DNA of 64,000 nucleotides from assembly GCF_000143415.4 (NCBI RefSeq), contig NW_003314265.1:4052585-4116584 (forward strand). The letters are read 5' to 3'. Positions 1 through 10,668 of this stretch are shown in pieces; position 1 is the stretch's first letter, and every line of letters starts with the position of its first letter. The stretch is from Selaginella moellendorffii. Lineage: Eukaryota; Streptophyta; Lycopodiopsida; Selaginellales; Selaginellaceae. The translations under genes and the position numbers were made by a program. The notes under the pieces were generated by a model. The model worked only from the letters and a program-made list of their open reading frames with translations. It did no database searches and was not told the origin of the DNA.

Positions 1-1803
1 GTTCCCCGACGCGTTGAAAAGCGTGAGCTCCTCGAGGTGCTGGAGAGAGTCTGGAATGGAGCCAGAGAGCTGGTTGTCATGCACCAGAAGCGCCGTCAGC
101 CTGAAGCACTTGCCGAGCTCCTCCGGGATGGATCCGTTGAAACTGTTGTCCGAGACGTCCATGTAAGTCAAGTTGGTATTGTCGCCAAACTCGCGGGGGA
201 TAGCTCCCGAGAGGCGGTTCGTGCCGAGGAAAATCCGCCGCAAGCTCTTGCAACCCGCCAGGCCCACAGGGATCCCCCCGGTCAACCTGTTTCTCTCGAG
301 GCTGATCGCGGACAGGGAACCGCTCGAGCAAAGTCCGGGAGGAATGGTTCCTTCGAGGCTGTTGTTTGCAGAGTGTACGATTGTCAGCATCCCGTTATCT
401 CCGAGTCTTTGCGGAAGTGGTCCACTGAGATCGTTGCTTTGCAAGTAGAGGCGCTGCCAAGCCATGTCCCCGAATCGCGAAGGAATTCCTCCGGTCAAGT
501 AGTTCTCCGACAAGTCCATGACGGACAGCTGAGAGCAGTTGCCCAACTCCTCGGGGATGCTTCCACTGAGCTGGTTGGTTCTCGCTTGGAAGGTTTCTAA
601 GCTCGTCAGCTGCCCGAATTCTCTGGGGATCCCACCACCAAGACCATTCTCCGAGATGTCCACGTACACTAGCTTCTCCAGCCCCGACAAACTCCGAGGG
701 ATTTCTCCAGACAAGTGATTCATGTTGAGTACGAGGGCGGTCAAGTTCTTGCAGTCACCGAGCTCGGCTGGAATGCTGCCAGAAAAACCATTGTCCGCGA
801 GCTGTAGAACCGACAAGCTGGCCAGCTTTCCAAGCTCCGGAGGAATCCGGCCCTCGAGCTGGTTTGTGTTGACGTCGATATGTTCCAGGCGGGTGCAGTT
901 GGCAAGCTCGGCGGGGAGCTCTCCCGAGAAGCCATTATCAAACAGCTGGAGCGACTGGAGCCTGGTTAAGTTCCCGAGCTCTCGCGGTATGATCCCGGAC
1001 AAGTTGTTCGTCCCGAGGAGCAAAGTCGAGAGGTTGGCACACCTTCCAAGGCTGGGAGGAATGCCGCCGGTGAACTGGTTCTCCTGGAGGATGAGCACGT
1101 CGAGATGGACCAGGCTGCCGATCCCAGCGGGGATCTCCCCGTTCATCTTGTTGCTAAAGAGATGCAAGTTCTGGAGCATCGTGAGCCTGCCAATGTCCGG
1201 GGGGATCTCTCCAGTGAGATTGTTCTGGTAGAGCACGAGAATCTCCAGCTTCACCATCCTTGTGATCGAGGAAGGGATGCCCCCCTCGAGCTGGTTGACA
1301 CTCAAGTCGATGAACGTCATGTTTGCGCAGTTCCCGAGCTCCGGAGGGATCCTCCCGGTGATGTGAGTGTTGTTGCTGAGATCGAGCTGCTCGAGGCTGG
1401 CGCACTGCCCAATCTCGCCGGGAATCTCACCGTCGAGCCAATTGTATGACATGTTGAGGAAGCGCAAGCTCCTGAGCCTGCCCAGCGCCGGAGAGATGCT
1501 TCCCGCAAGATTCAACCCCTGGATCGTCACGTTGAGCACAGCATCGTTGTCGCGGCTTCGGCCATCGCTGGCGCAGGTCACGCCGATCCACTGGGAGCAG
1601 GGCCGGGACTCATTCCAGCTCGCCAGGCTGCCATTCCTGTCGATAATCGCAGCTTTCACCTCGAGCAGCGCCTGGAGATCGCTCGACAGCGCCGCCGCGA
1701 GCCCTGGCAGCAATGCCAGCGCTGCCGCTGCCGCTAGGGCTAGGGCTACAAAGATTTCGATCCAAGAAGAATACCTGGATTGCCCTCGACGAGACATCCA
1801 CAT
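1..1803 (-). CDS. LRR receptor-like kinase, N-terminal ectodomain (runs off left edge)
   Basis: The minus strand is open without a stop from the ATG at 1803 to the window edge (601 codons, no intron). Residues 1-15 are polar and basic, residues 18-38 are an Ala/Leu-rich signal peptide core, and an LRRNT cap follows with the paired motif CSQWIGVTC (Cys69, Cys77). About 21 plant-type repeats of 24 residues then follow (LxxLxLSxNxLxGxIPxxL). This is the layout of large plant LRR-RLKs (subfamily XI/XII-like), which sit in the plasma membrane and sense peptides or elicitors. The transmembrane helix and kinase domain must lie beyond position 1, so an LRR receptor-like protein without kinase is not excluded. 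The start is chosen because it directly precedes the signal peptide. It is divergent from the wall-protein gene at 2207. Confidence 0.9.
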   Translation of the reverse strand, partial: MWMSRRGQSRYSSWIEIFVALALAAAAALALLPGLAAALSSDLQALLEVKAAIIDRNGSLASWNESRPCSQWIGVTCASDGRSRDNDAVLNVTIQGLNLAGSISPALGRLRSLRFLNMSYNWLDGEIPGEIGQCASLEQLDLSNNTHITGRIPPELGNCANMTFIDLSVNQLEGGIPSSITRMVKLEILVLYQNNLTGEIPPDIGRLTMLQNLHLFSNKMNGEIPAGIGSLVHLDVLILQENQFTGGIPPSLGRCANLSTLLLGTNNLSGIIPRELGNLTRLQSLQLFDNGFSGELPAELANCTRLEHIDVNTNQLEGRIPPELGKLASLSVLQLADNGFSGSIPAELGDCKNLTALVLNMNHLSGEIPRSLSGLEKLVYVDISENGLGGGIPREFGQLTSLETFQARTNQLSGSIPEELGNCSQLSVMDLSENYLTGGIPSRFGDMAWQRLYLQSNDLSGPLPQRLGDNGMLTIVHSANNSLEGTIPPGLCSSGSLSAISLERNRLTGGIPVGLAGCKSLRRIFLGTNRLSGAIPREFGDNTNLTYMDVSDNSFNGSIPEELGKCFRLTALLVHDNQLSGSIPDSLQHLEELTLFNASGN

Positions 1804-2206
1804 TGCTCCCGGGGTCGCTGGTACCACGGCTACGATAGGCGAATATCATCGCCTTGCCCATCTCGCTGACGATTAAACTATTGGAAGGCGGCACGGGAAA
1901 GCGATAGAATGGGGAAATTTCGTCAACGCGGGCGGGCGCAAACACACTTTGAAGAAAAACTCACTCCTCTGACCCTTATAGAACCCTATGTCCCGCCACG
2001 TCAGCACAAAGATATTCGGCGAATAATTTCCGCGATAAAGATAATGTTTATGGTTATGGTAATGGTAATGGCGGAGTAAATAACCAAGAGTTCCGTTACC
2101 CAGGCCCACGACGAAAGTTACGAGCTCCAACAGCCTGCGTCTATAAAAACTGGCCACTTTTTTTTTTTCTTGGTTCTCTATTTTTCTCGCTCGTTTACTT
2201 TGCTCC
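1804..2206. promoter_or_regulatory. Divergent intergenic promoter region with TATA box
   Basis: This 403-bp gap separates two divergently transcribed genes. TATAAAA at 2142-2148 lies 58 bp before the ATG at 2207, a normal core-promoter distance for the rightward gene. I see no clear TATA box for the leftward LRR gene. Confidence 0.55.
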
Positions 2207-3451
2207 ATGGAGCTTGCAAACATCTCTGAGCTTCGGCTGCTGCTACTGCTGCTTCTCATGGCTTCTTGCTTCGCGACCGACGATCCGGCGACGGTGGGCG
2301 ACAATGATCTCGTCGTCGGACGGGTTTTCTGCGACCGATGCATCGAGGGCCGCTTCTCCGAGTACGCAATCTTCGTCAAAGGTAAGTCGTAGTCCTGGAT
2401 GATCTTGTGAGAACTCTTGCTCAATAGAACTTACCACTGGCGATGGTTTGATCGCGTTCCAGGTGCCAAAGTCGCACTCGAATGCACGCAGCAAGACGGG
2501 GGGATTCACGTCGTCGAGGCAGTGACGGACTCGGCCGGAGCGTTCGCCATTCCGGTGGACGAGCCCGGCTCTTCGTGCGCCGTGAAGCTGCTGAGCACTC
2601 CCACTCCGCAGTGCAACATCGCGGCCAAGCACGCACAGACGCTCAACGCCAACATGCGCACCAAGGACAACGTTATCTACGTCGGCCTTCTCAGCTTCCG
2701 GCCCGAGGAGCCGCTTCCCATCTGTTCCCAAAGGGCTTACTACGCTTCGCCGCCGCTGCCACCCGAGTACTGCTACGCACCACCGGCATACTCTTCTCCA
2801 GCACCTGTAAGTCGACCGCCATCACCCCCTCCAGCGTACTCCTCTCCAGCACCGATAAGCCGACCACCATCGCCACCTCCAGCGTACTCTTCACCAGCAC
2901 CGATAAGTCGACCGTCATCGCCACCTCCGTATGCTTCTCCAGCGCCGATAAGTCGACCACCATCGCCACCACCGTACTCTTCCCCAGCACCAGTTAGTCG
3001 GCCACCGTCGCCACCACCTTACTCGTCTCCAGCACCAGTCAGTCGGCCACCATCGCCACCACCTTACTCATCCTCAGCACCGCCAGCTTACTCCTCCCCA
3101 GCACCTATAAGTCGACCACCATCGCCGCCACTGTACTCTTCTCCCGCTCCTATAGTCCGCTCCTCCCCGCCCCCGCTCTATTCCTCTCCAGCTCCCACAA
3201 CTCGTGCTTCACCGCCACCTTTGTACTCTTCCCCGGCTCCGACTGTCCGCTCGTCTCCGCCGCCCCTCTATGGCTCGCCTGGTCCAATTGTTCGGGGACC
3301 CCCGCCTCCACTCTACTCATCTCCAGCTCCAACCGCTCGACCATCGCCACCACCACTGTATGGTTCACCGGCTCCAACAGTAAGACCCGCGCCACCGCCA
3401 GTTTATTCCTCTCCGGCACCGATTGCTCGAGCTTCACCGCCCCCGTACTAA
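2207..3451 (+). CDS. Ole e 1-like / extensin-type proline-rich wall protein
   Basis: Two exons, 2207-2381 and 2463-3451, join across an 81-bp GT-AG intron to give 387 aa. Residues 1-24 are a signal peptide with a seven-Leu run. Residues 35-155 resemble the pollen Ole e 1/extensin family, with VFCDRC, a later LEC and further Cys residues. The rest is a tandem repeat of the type YSSPAPxxRPxSPPP, about 17 units, rich in Tyr and SPPP/SPAP motifs that can be hydroxylated, glycosylated and cross-linked. This is an extracellular chimeric arabinogalactan/extensin-like protein of the cell wall. Repeat units vary in wording and phase, which suggests copy-number change by slippage. AATAAA at 3543-3548 is a possible polyadenylation signal. 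The class is clear, the exact role is not. Confidence 0.88.
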
Positions 3452-3831
3452 AGCATCGAACGAGATAGATCGATAGTCTGATTAGCAAAAAAGAGTTAAG
3501 AGCATAAAATGAAGAACAGAACTTTGTTACCTATAGAAGTCGAATAAACTTTTTTTTGTCTTGACGCGAGAAAATGTCTGTTCACAAGCTTCGAAAGCCA
3601 CAGCGCGACACAGCTGTTCCACGAGATATAGTAGCCTAGTAGAAGAAGAAAATTTGGAATTTTACAGAGCACAAGGACTAGACTCTGATCCGCAATTGTG
3701 GAGGAGACTGTAGCACCACCACAACTATATAGCTGCTAAAACTTTGGAACACACCTGGGAACCCGAACCGTTATCCAACACACTCTTTTTTTTTCCTTCT
3801 CCTGCCAGCTCTTTCAAAAGATGGAAGTCCC

Positions 3832-4817
3832 TCAAAACAGCCTTCTCCTGAAACTCCTGGTTGTGGCCTGGTACGTCCGCACCATGAGGCCAACACCTAT
3901 GCCAACGCCCAGGCACATCCCCAGGCCGATACCAACGCCTACCCTGACACCCGCGTTAAACCAGGACATCTCCCCGTCCTCGTTCTCCCCATACCCGGTT
4001 GCCTCGGGCAGGAAGAACTTGCTCAGCCCAAGTTCTTGGTTCTCATTACTTGCTTGAATCGTGTCACTCGCATCAACCTGGAGCCACCGCAAAAGGGAAA
4101 AAAAAAGCAAACTTTTAGAATAGAAAGCGAAGAAAAGTCTGGCCTACCAACCTCAGAGTCCGTAGCAGCTCTGTTCTGTGAGCGATGACACTCCTCGTCC
4201 TCTGGAATGGCATCAAGCATTCCACACCGGGTCACTCTCCGCCGGGCCATGAGATGAACAGTCCGAGTCAAGATTATCGGCGATCCAGAGTGGGAGCCCA
4301 CAACGCAGATCTCCATTGTCGGTGGTGTGAGGAAGTACTCGTGGCGGCCACGAGTGAAAACACATCCAGCTGATCCCAAAGCACAGTTGCACTCCATATT
4401 CCATACAACGCTTCCGGCCTTGTTGGTGGACGAGGACTTCTTCTCCACCTTCTGGAGCACGCCACTGAGAAGAACTTCCTCCTTATCGACAACCTCAAAA
4501 CCAACAGACCCCACAACATGCAAGTGGTCCGTGCCGACGTAAGTCACCTCCACGGACTCGGTGTCCATCCTGTCCCTCCGGAGAGCCAGAGAAATCTCCT
4601 CGGAGGGAGGAATCCGGGCTCCATTCACCTCCAGGTACTTGTCGATCGTCCGCGAGGGGAAGCGCACCACCAGGGAGTCGGGATTCCCATCCAGCGGGCA
4701 GTAGCTCACTCGCACATAGAGAACCTTGACCTCGAGCGAGCCCCCCCCTCCGAAATAGCTGCCGCCCTCCATCTTGCTGCTGCCATGGGCCTCCGGTTCC
4801 TCCGCGGTGAGATTCAT
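3832..4817 (-). CDS. Conserved plant protein of the At1g01500 type
   Basis: Two exons (4817-4152 and 4077-3832) join across a 74-bp intron at a GAG/GTT codon boundary to give 303 aa. The N-terminus is acidic and Gly-rich. The middle has beta-rich segments (SLEVKVLYVRVSYCPL; TVHLMARRRVTR). The last 50 residues hold WFNAGVRVGVGIGLGMCLG, a Gly/Val-rich segment that could be a membrane helix, followed by a basic tail ending RSFRRRLF. I recognise this tail from the plant-wide family of Arabidopsis At1g01500; its database title as an erythronate-4-phosphate dehydrogenase family protein is, as far as I know, unsupported. Biochemical function is unknown. A likely reading is a soluble domain with a C-terminal membrane anchor. 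Confidence 0.8.
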
Positions 4818-5379
4818 GACTCGTGCGCCTCACAATCGGGGCGACTCCTGCTGCATTTCACCGCCAAAACCGAGAGAAATTTCCCTCTCTCTCTCTCGAT
4901 TCTTCCCACAGACCTCCAGCCCGCGATTACACCCGGACTGCTGCCGAGCATGCAAGAGGAGATCCGGGCGGGGCGGATGCAAGCACAGGCAGCCGCAACG
5001 ATCCAAACCCTAGGCGCAGCGCAACAAACAAAGCTCCTTCCCGCAAACAAACCATGGAGGCAGCCCTAATTTCATGTAAGGCAGCAGGGCCTCAATAAAT
5101 TGGAAACTCTGGGGACCGGCCAAACCGGTGGCTACCACGCGACCGCCACCGGCACGTGGACCTGATGTCCTGCCGCCGTTTGTATGGTCCGCCCATGGCC
5201 GTGGGACCTGACCATTAGATTTTCTCTGGCCGCCAATCCCAGCCGCCCATGTAAGATTCCTTTCTCATTTCTATTCTACTTCATCCTAAGCCTGGCTTTT
5301 TTTAATCCTCGAGAGCATTGACATGGTTTTGGTATGTGCCTCGTGAGCTGACGTTTTACGTTGCCAAGCTTCTCGTGAA

Positions 5380-5381
5380 GA

Positions 5382-5413
<32 letters not shown>

Positions 5414-5416
5414 AAG
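5380..5416 (+). repeat. GAAAAA microsatellite
   Basis: A short run of AAAAAG units ending in an A tract lies just beyond the stop of the BCKDH E2 gene, which reads on the other strand. On that strand it is a C/T-rich tract in the 3' untranslated region. Confidence 0.6.
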
Positions 5417-5442
5417 CGTTCAAGGTCACAAGCTCAAGCTTG

Positions 5443-7404
5443 TTATTTGAGGCTAAGGAGGAATTTTTCCGGATGCTCCACCATATCCTTCCATTCATTG
5501 CAAAACCTTGCGATGGTTGCTCCGTCAATAACCCTGTGATCGGCACCCAACGTCACCTACGCAATTGCCAAGGTGAGAGTTTGATCCTCCTCAGAAGCTT
5601 CGAAACGAAGAAACTTACGCTCATAATCGAGGCTGGATAGACTCGGCCCTCCTCATTGAACCTCGGAAGCTTTTGGATTCTTCCCACGGCGAGGATGGCC
5701 GCCTCCGGGAGATTGAGCACGGGAGAGCCGAACTTGCCACCAATGGCTCCAAAGTTTGACACGGTTATTGTGCCATTGCTCACGTCGTCTGGGGTCAGCT
5801 TGTTGGCCGCGGCCAGCTTTGAGAGCCTCGTTATCTCGTCAGCAATCTGTTGATTTGCATCAAAGAAGCGAGAGAAAAGCTGTTTAGTCGCTCGTAAAGA
5901 ACACAAGTTTGGAGTTTTACTACCTCTTCCAGTGAAAGCTTCTGGACTTGCTTGATGTTTGGCACTGCCAGGCCAGAATCAGTAGCCATAGCGACTCCAA
6001 CATTGTGCCATGCTGCATAAAGGATAACAGACAAAGCGCGAAGATCAGATAAAAAAAACTTGAGAAGACACTTACTCTTGCAGCGGATTTCCGACGCGTC
6101 CTGGTTGATGTTGCTGTTGAGTATGGGGTACCTGACCAGCGTCAGCGAGAGTGCTTTGATAAGAAACGGGAGGAAAGTAAGCTTGGAGCGAGTTTGTAAT
6201 TGAAGATGAGCTCTTAATTTGACAAGAGCATCCACATTGATCTCCTCCATGTAATGAAAGTGAGGAACGGCTGCCGCGGCAGCCATGGTTTTGGCCATAA
6301 TCCGCCTGAAACCTCTGAAAAGAAAAGAAAACAACATAAAGGACTGGTTTCTGGAAAGCGAAAAAAACATCAACCTGACTGGGATGACTTTATCGTCTTG
6401 CATCTGCTCGACTCTATCTGCCGAAATCTTGTCAAAGTCGGTAATTTCGTCCGCTGGGACCGTTTCACCAGTCTCGGCGGGTGTCGAGCTGATGCCGGTG
6501 ATATCGCTTTCCACAGCCTCTTTTACCGAAGCGATTTTCAAGACGTCGTCTTTGAGTACTCTCCCCGCTTCGCCACTGCCAGCAACGTCCTTCAACGCAA
6601 TGCCAAGCTGCCTTGCCAAGCTGCGAACCGCCGGTGTTGCAAGAACTTCTCGTTCTCGCTGGGAATTCTCCTTCTCTTCGAGCTTGAAACTTCCATCTCC
6701 ATCCGAGATCATTATCTCCAGCAGAGTCTCTCCGACCCGAAAAAAACCAAAGAAGCAAGGTGTTAGCTTCGACTGGGCTAAGTAGTATCTCTATTACCTT
6801 AACCACGGCTCCGGGCATAAAGTTCACTTTTGACACCTTTCCTTTATATCTGCTCGTGATTTCGATGGTGGCCTTGTCACTTTGGACCTCACAAAGCGGC
6901 TGGAATTCCTCCACACATTCTCCCTGCGATCCTTTCAGACACCGATTTTTAGTCGAGAACCAAAAGCCTATACTATGAGCATACCTCCTTCACGAACCAT
7001 CTCACAAGCTCGCAATCTACAATGCCCTCGCCTGTTTGAGCCAGAGGCACCTCCACAATGCCTGCCTCAGACACCACGTTCGCTGCTTCCCCGCTCATCG
7101 TGCACAAAAAATTCCGTTGCCTCTACAGTCCAACTTAAAAATCAGATTTTCCAGGACAAGGAAAATCAACCACGAACAAAGAAGCAAACTTACAGGTGGA
7201 AAGAATTTCTCAGCCCTTTGCTGCACAAACTGGATCAAAGAAAGAAAGAATGAATGCCTCAGATCAAAGAAGAAACCAGAGAGCACAGCAGAAACTTACA
7301 ATTTTTGGAAGCTGATTTACACCATCAAGTCTGGATTGACAAGCAGCTGAAGATCTCAGCAGCGCACGGCCTCTGAGCGCTCCAAGCACGCACAAGCGCC
7401 TCAT
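5443..7404 (-). CDS. Lipoamide acyltransferase (E2) of branched-chain alpha-keto acid dehydrogenase, mitochondrial
   Basis: Nine exons: 7404-7300, 7229-7194, 7122-6985, 6923-6798, 6736-6375, 6314-6076, 6012-5924, 5846-5619, 5556-5443 (478 aa, the usual length of plant BCKDH E2). The Arg-rich N-terminus from 7404 suits a mitochondrial presequence; an upstream in-frame ATG at 7458 is less like one. A lipoyl domain follows with the lipoylated Lys in SDKATIEI, then an E3/E1-binding domain (ATPAVRSLARQLGI), then the acyltransferase core ending with the catalytic DHRVIDG. It transfers branched acyl groups to CoA in Val/Leu/Ile breakdown. One oddity: the intron at 6737-6797 ends in GG rather than AG, although only this splice keeps the reading frame. 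The 60-bp intron at 6315-6374 is open in frame, so its retention would add 20 residues. Confidence 0.9.
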
Positions 7405-7778
7405 CTCTTGAGCTGATTTTCTCGCGCAGCTTTGCTCGCCAATCCCCAAATCCAACAATCCACCTACCTGTGCCTGTTCTCGTCAAGTCCATTCACAATT
7501 GGACATGCGGTTTCGTCAGGCAGCATCCGTGACACAAACTAAGAGGGGCAAATTCAACCTGTGTGTAAAAAAAATCAAAAAATGAAAGAAAAAGCATTAC
7601 CGGATGGGATGATAATCCGGTTTCGTCAGGATAGAAACAAGCTGACACGGAGCTTCGACCCTCACACGCCATTTGCGGAGGCGACGAGGAAGCTGGGAAT
7701 CGAGCCTGAGACAGTTGTATACTTCACACCAGGTAGGATAGATTCCATTAACTCTTTTCAAAGAGACTAAAACACAGC

Positions 7779-8403
7779 TCAAACCTTGGCTAGGAACTTG
7801 CTTCTCATCATGTATGCCCATTCGAGGCCTGGACAGTAGTGGAGCGGGGGATTGAATCGTCCGTCATCGATATCGTCCGGGAGAAAAGCCCCGTTTTTCA
7901 AGAGAAAACGCATCGCCTTCTTGTTGCGTTCTTTCGCAGCGTTGTGGAGTGGAGTCCCTGTGAATGGAAAAATCGAATCAGAGCCTTTTTTCTTGTATGT
8001 TTTTGGTGGAAAGAGAGAAGTCGAAACTCACATCCACAGCCACCTCCTTTGGTCCGAGCGTCGATGTTTGCTCCTCTCTCGAGAAGCTCATCGATCACAG
8101 ATAGGTGGCCCCCAGCCGCAGCCAAGTGAAGAGGTGTAGTTCCCGGCGCCTTTGGGCCAAAAGATGGCTCGTTTGGATCAGCTCCATTCTCCAAAAGTCG
8201 CTTCACCTGTAGAACAACAGAGAAAACGTTGTGAAGGAAAGCACGAAAGAGAGGAATTCTGTAGAAAGTACCTCGTCAAGGTCACCCATACGTGCCGCAA
8301 CGTGAAGATTAGTCCACCCACGATCGTCTCTACTACAGACCTTGTCATTCGCCTCTCGGAAAGAAAGCCGCTTGAGCAAATTCCTCTTCTCACTGATTTT
8401 CAT
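7779..8403 (-). CDS. Phytochrome-interacting ankyrin-repeat protein (PIA-like)
   Basis: Three exons (8403-8272, 8206-8032, 7957-7779) with 65- and 74-bp introns give 161 aa. After a basic leader come three ankyrin repeats: DDRGWTNLHVAARMGDLDEV, then the repeat with TTPLHLAAAGGHLSVIDELL, then WTPLHNAAKERNKKAMRFLL. The C-terminal block NPPLHYCPGLEWAY is a near-exact family signature of Arabidopsis PIA1/PIA2, small ankyrin proteins reported to bind phytochrome. The protein ends soon after this block, so it lacks the longer tail of the Arabidopsis proteins. It is presumably a cytosolic or nuclear adaptor with no enzymatic residues. The start is the first ATG in frame. Confidence 0.87.
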
Positions 8404-8820
8404 TGCCACTTGAAAGAGTGTTCCTAGAGATCACTCTCTCCAGTCGAGCTACTGATTGTCCGCTTGGATTGTTGGCACAAAGATGGGATTTTTAGCGAGA
8501 GGTTCCAGGGCCAGGGACGCACGTAGAGTCGGAACGGGGCGAATCTAGACTCCTGAACTCACCGAAAGATTGCATGGCGCCTCCTCCAAGCGCGCAACGA
8601 AAATGTGCTCCAAACCCTAGAAAGCAATAGCCACGATTCCGAATCAGTATTGATTCCGGATCAAATTTGATACCCAATCAAACATTGAGCAGTCAGTTCT
8701 AGATCTTTCTAATTCTCATTGTTGAAAAAAATTATACAACCTTTCAGCTGAGAAATTTGTATCTTTTCGAAAAACTGATCTTTAGTTTCCGATAATCTTT
8801 GCTTTAAAAGTCCACACCTG

Positions 8821-8893
8821 CGCGTTTGAAAACGCGGCGCGCAGTCGGGGCCGTCCACGTGTACCGGATGATAGTGGCTGCGGACGGCCCCGA
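8821..8893. promoter_or_regulatory. Inverted repeats enclosing a CACGTG-type element upstream of PP2C
   Basis: TCGGGGCCGTCC at 8845-8856 is perfectly inverted as GGACGGCCCCGA at 8882-8893. The 25-bp loop begins with ACGTGT, an ABRE/G-box-like core. Just left, 8821-8836 is another perfect palindrome (CGCGTTT-GA-AAACGCG). The block lies about 200 bp before the phosphatase start. Confidence 0.45.
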
Positions 8894-9091
8894 TTCGAAG
8901 CGGCTTTCTTTGTTTCTTTTGTCAGTGCCAGCGTTGACTGGCTATGGCGGACTCTAGACTGCGTGCGATTTTGTCAAGCGCTTGAGCTCTGCCGACCAAG
9001 GCTAGCCTAGGGCTTCGCCAGGCCTATTGCCGATCTCGATGCTGCTGCGCCTGATGCGATCTACGATCGTCGGGAGGAGGATCACTGAGCA

Positions 9092-10156
9092 ATGTGCTTG
9101 AGACTGCGGCGCCGGGTAAGATTAATCCCTCTCTCTCCTCGGATTCGTGACAAGATACTCCCCTCTAGGCGCCAGCAGATTCCTCCGCGGGCAAAGGCAA
9201 GAGCAAGCAATCCAAACGAAGGGTTCGCCATGGATTCTCTTGCGTCAAAGGGAGGGCCAGCCATCCCATGGAAGATTTCTATGTCGCCGAGTACCAGATT
9301 CACAGGAACCACGAGCTGGGCTTGTTTGCCATCTACGACGGGCACCTCGGCCACAGTGTTCCCGATTACTTGAAGCGCAATCTCTTCAACAACATTCTCA
9401 AAGAGGTGACGAAAACAAATCCATCTTGGTTTCACTCTCGCTGATCGATTGATCGCTACAAAACAGCCAGGATTCTTTACAAACCCGAGCAATGCAATAA
9501 GGAAGGCGTACCAGGAGACGGATCAAACCATACTAGCCAAGGCCCCGGAGCTGGGCTCCGGCGGCTCTACTGCAGTGACTGCAATTTTGGTAGACGGATT
9601 AAGATTACTGGTGGCCAACATAGGTGACTCCCGCGCCGTGCTGAGCGAGGCCGGCAAGGCTCGCCAGCTCTCGGTCGATCACGAGCCCAGCAACGCCTCG
9701 GAGCACAAGAACATCCGGGACAGAGGCGGCTTTGTTCTCAACATGCCAGGTTCTGTAAAACTTGTCTTTGTTCTTCCCGTCGAGCTTGGCAAAGTGATTC
9801 TCTTCCTACTTCCAGGCGATGTGCCTCGCGTTGATGGCCAATTGGCCGTAGCTCGAGCTTTCGGCGACAAGAACCTCAAGGATCACTTGAGCGCGGAGCC
9901 GGACATTGTCGACGAGCAGCTCTCTCCAGACGCGGAGTTTTTGATACTCGCGAGTGACGGGCTCTGGAAGGTAATCAAGAGTCGGATTTTGCATCGTTTG
10001 TTCACGCGCTACATGCAGGTGATGAAGAACCAACACGCTGTGGATTTGATAAAGAAGATCAAGAACCCAAAAAACGCCGCGAAGAGGTTGACGGACGAGG
10101 CCCTGGCGCTCAAGAGCATGGACGATATTTCGTGTGTCGTTGTTCGTTTTGTTTGA
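9092..10156 (+). CDS. Protein phosphatase 2C (PP2C, plant group F-like)
   Basis: Five exons (9092-9115, 9169-9405, 9467-9749, 9816-9970, 10019-10156) with 48-66-bp introns give 278 aa. The catalytic fold is complete: MEDFYVAEY near residue 40, the metal-binding YDGHLG, GGSTAVTAILV, ANIGDSRAVLS, DRGGFV, VPRVDGQLAVARAFGD, ASDGLWK and the terminal DDISCVVVRF. DGH followed by LG instead of GG is typical of the small plant PP2Cs around Arabidopsis PP2C10 and PIA1. It removes phosphate from Ser/Thr using two metal ions. The N-terminus is short, with no signal peptide or membrane segment, so it is probably cytosolic or nuclear. It is not of the ABA co-receptor group A type. Confidence 0.92.
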
Positions 10157-10276
10157 AAAGATTGATTGTAAGTAAGGAGAAAGGAAAGCAAGAAGAAAGG
10201 TTAACTCACTGTATAATATAAACCCATGATTCTTCCCGCTTGGAATTCATCTCTGGGGTTTCTCTCCAGGCGGGCC

Positions 10277-10587
10277 ATGGAAGGAAGGGGGAAAGTTTGC
10301 AAGCGGTGCAAGACAACATTCGATCCCGCGCTCAACACGTCGGGATCGTGTCGGTTCCACAGCGCCATGTTTGTGTGCCGCCGACACGACGATCAAAAGA
10401 GGCAAGAGAACAAAAACTAGAGTAGGAAAATCAGTGAAATTAAGAGCGCCATGCCAGGTACTACGAATTGGGGCCCGACGAGCCGCCCTACGACGCCAAA
10501 TTCTACGATTGCTGCGGCGCGGAGGATCCGCATGCCCCCGGGTGCAAAACCCTCCCCCACATTTCTTACGACGACAAAGATCATTGA
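10277..10587 (+). CDS. Small Cys/His-rich conserved plant protein
   Basis: Two exons (10277-10401 and 10458-10587) give 84 aa. They are joined by a 56-bp intron with a GC donor (AG/GCAAGAG) and an AG acceptor. Metal-ligand candidates are CKRC near residue 8, SCRFH, VCRRHDDQKR, FYDCCGAEDPHAPGC and a terminal His, an arrangement reminiscent of CHORD-type zinc-binding domains. I recognise it as a short protein conserved across plants, but I cannot name a function. TATAATATAAA lies at 10212-10222. Since transcription would start about 30 bp further on, the ATG at 10277 is preferred over the in-frame ATG at 10226. Confidence 0.75.
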
Positions 10588-10611
10588 AAATTTAGGGCTC
10601 TTAGTAGAGAG

Positions 10612-10668
10612 GGATATTCTGTCTACACCTGACAGAATATCCATTGGGCTTGAGAGGGATATTCTGTC
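10612..10668 (+). promoter_or_regulatory. Triplicated GGATATTCTGTC element in transporter promoter
   Basis: GGATATTCTGTC occurs at 10612-10623 and 10657-10668, and its exact reverse complement at 10631-10642. Three perfect 12-bp copies within 57 bp, about 260-315 bp before the transporter start, suggest a clustered factor-binding site or a hairpin. Confidence 0.5.

Noticed and set aside
37-600. Long plus-strand ORF of 187 codons
   Set aside because: It is the antisense of LRR-coding DNA; the minus strand carries the regular 24-residue LRR pattern.
2243-3488. Antisense ORFs opposite the extensin-like gene
   Set aside because: They result from the repetitive GC-rich codons of the plus-strand gene and show no domain.
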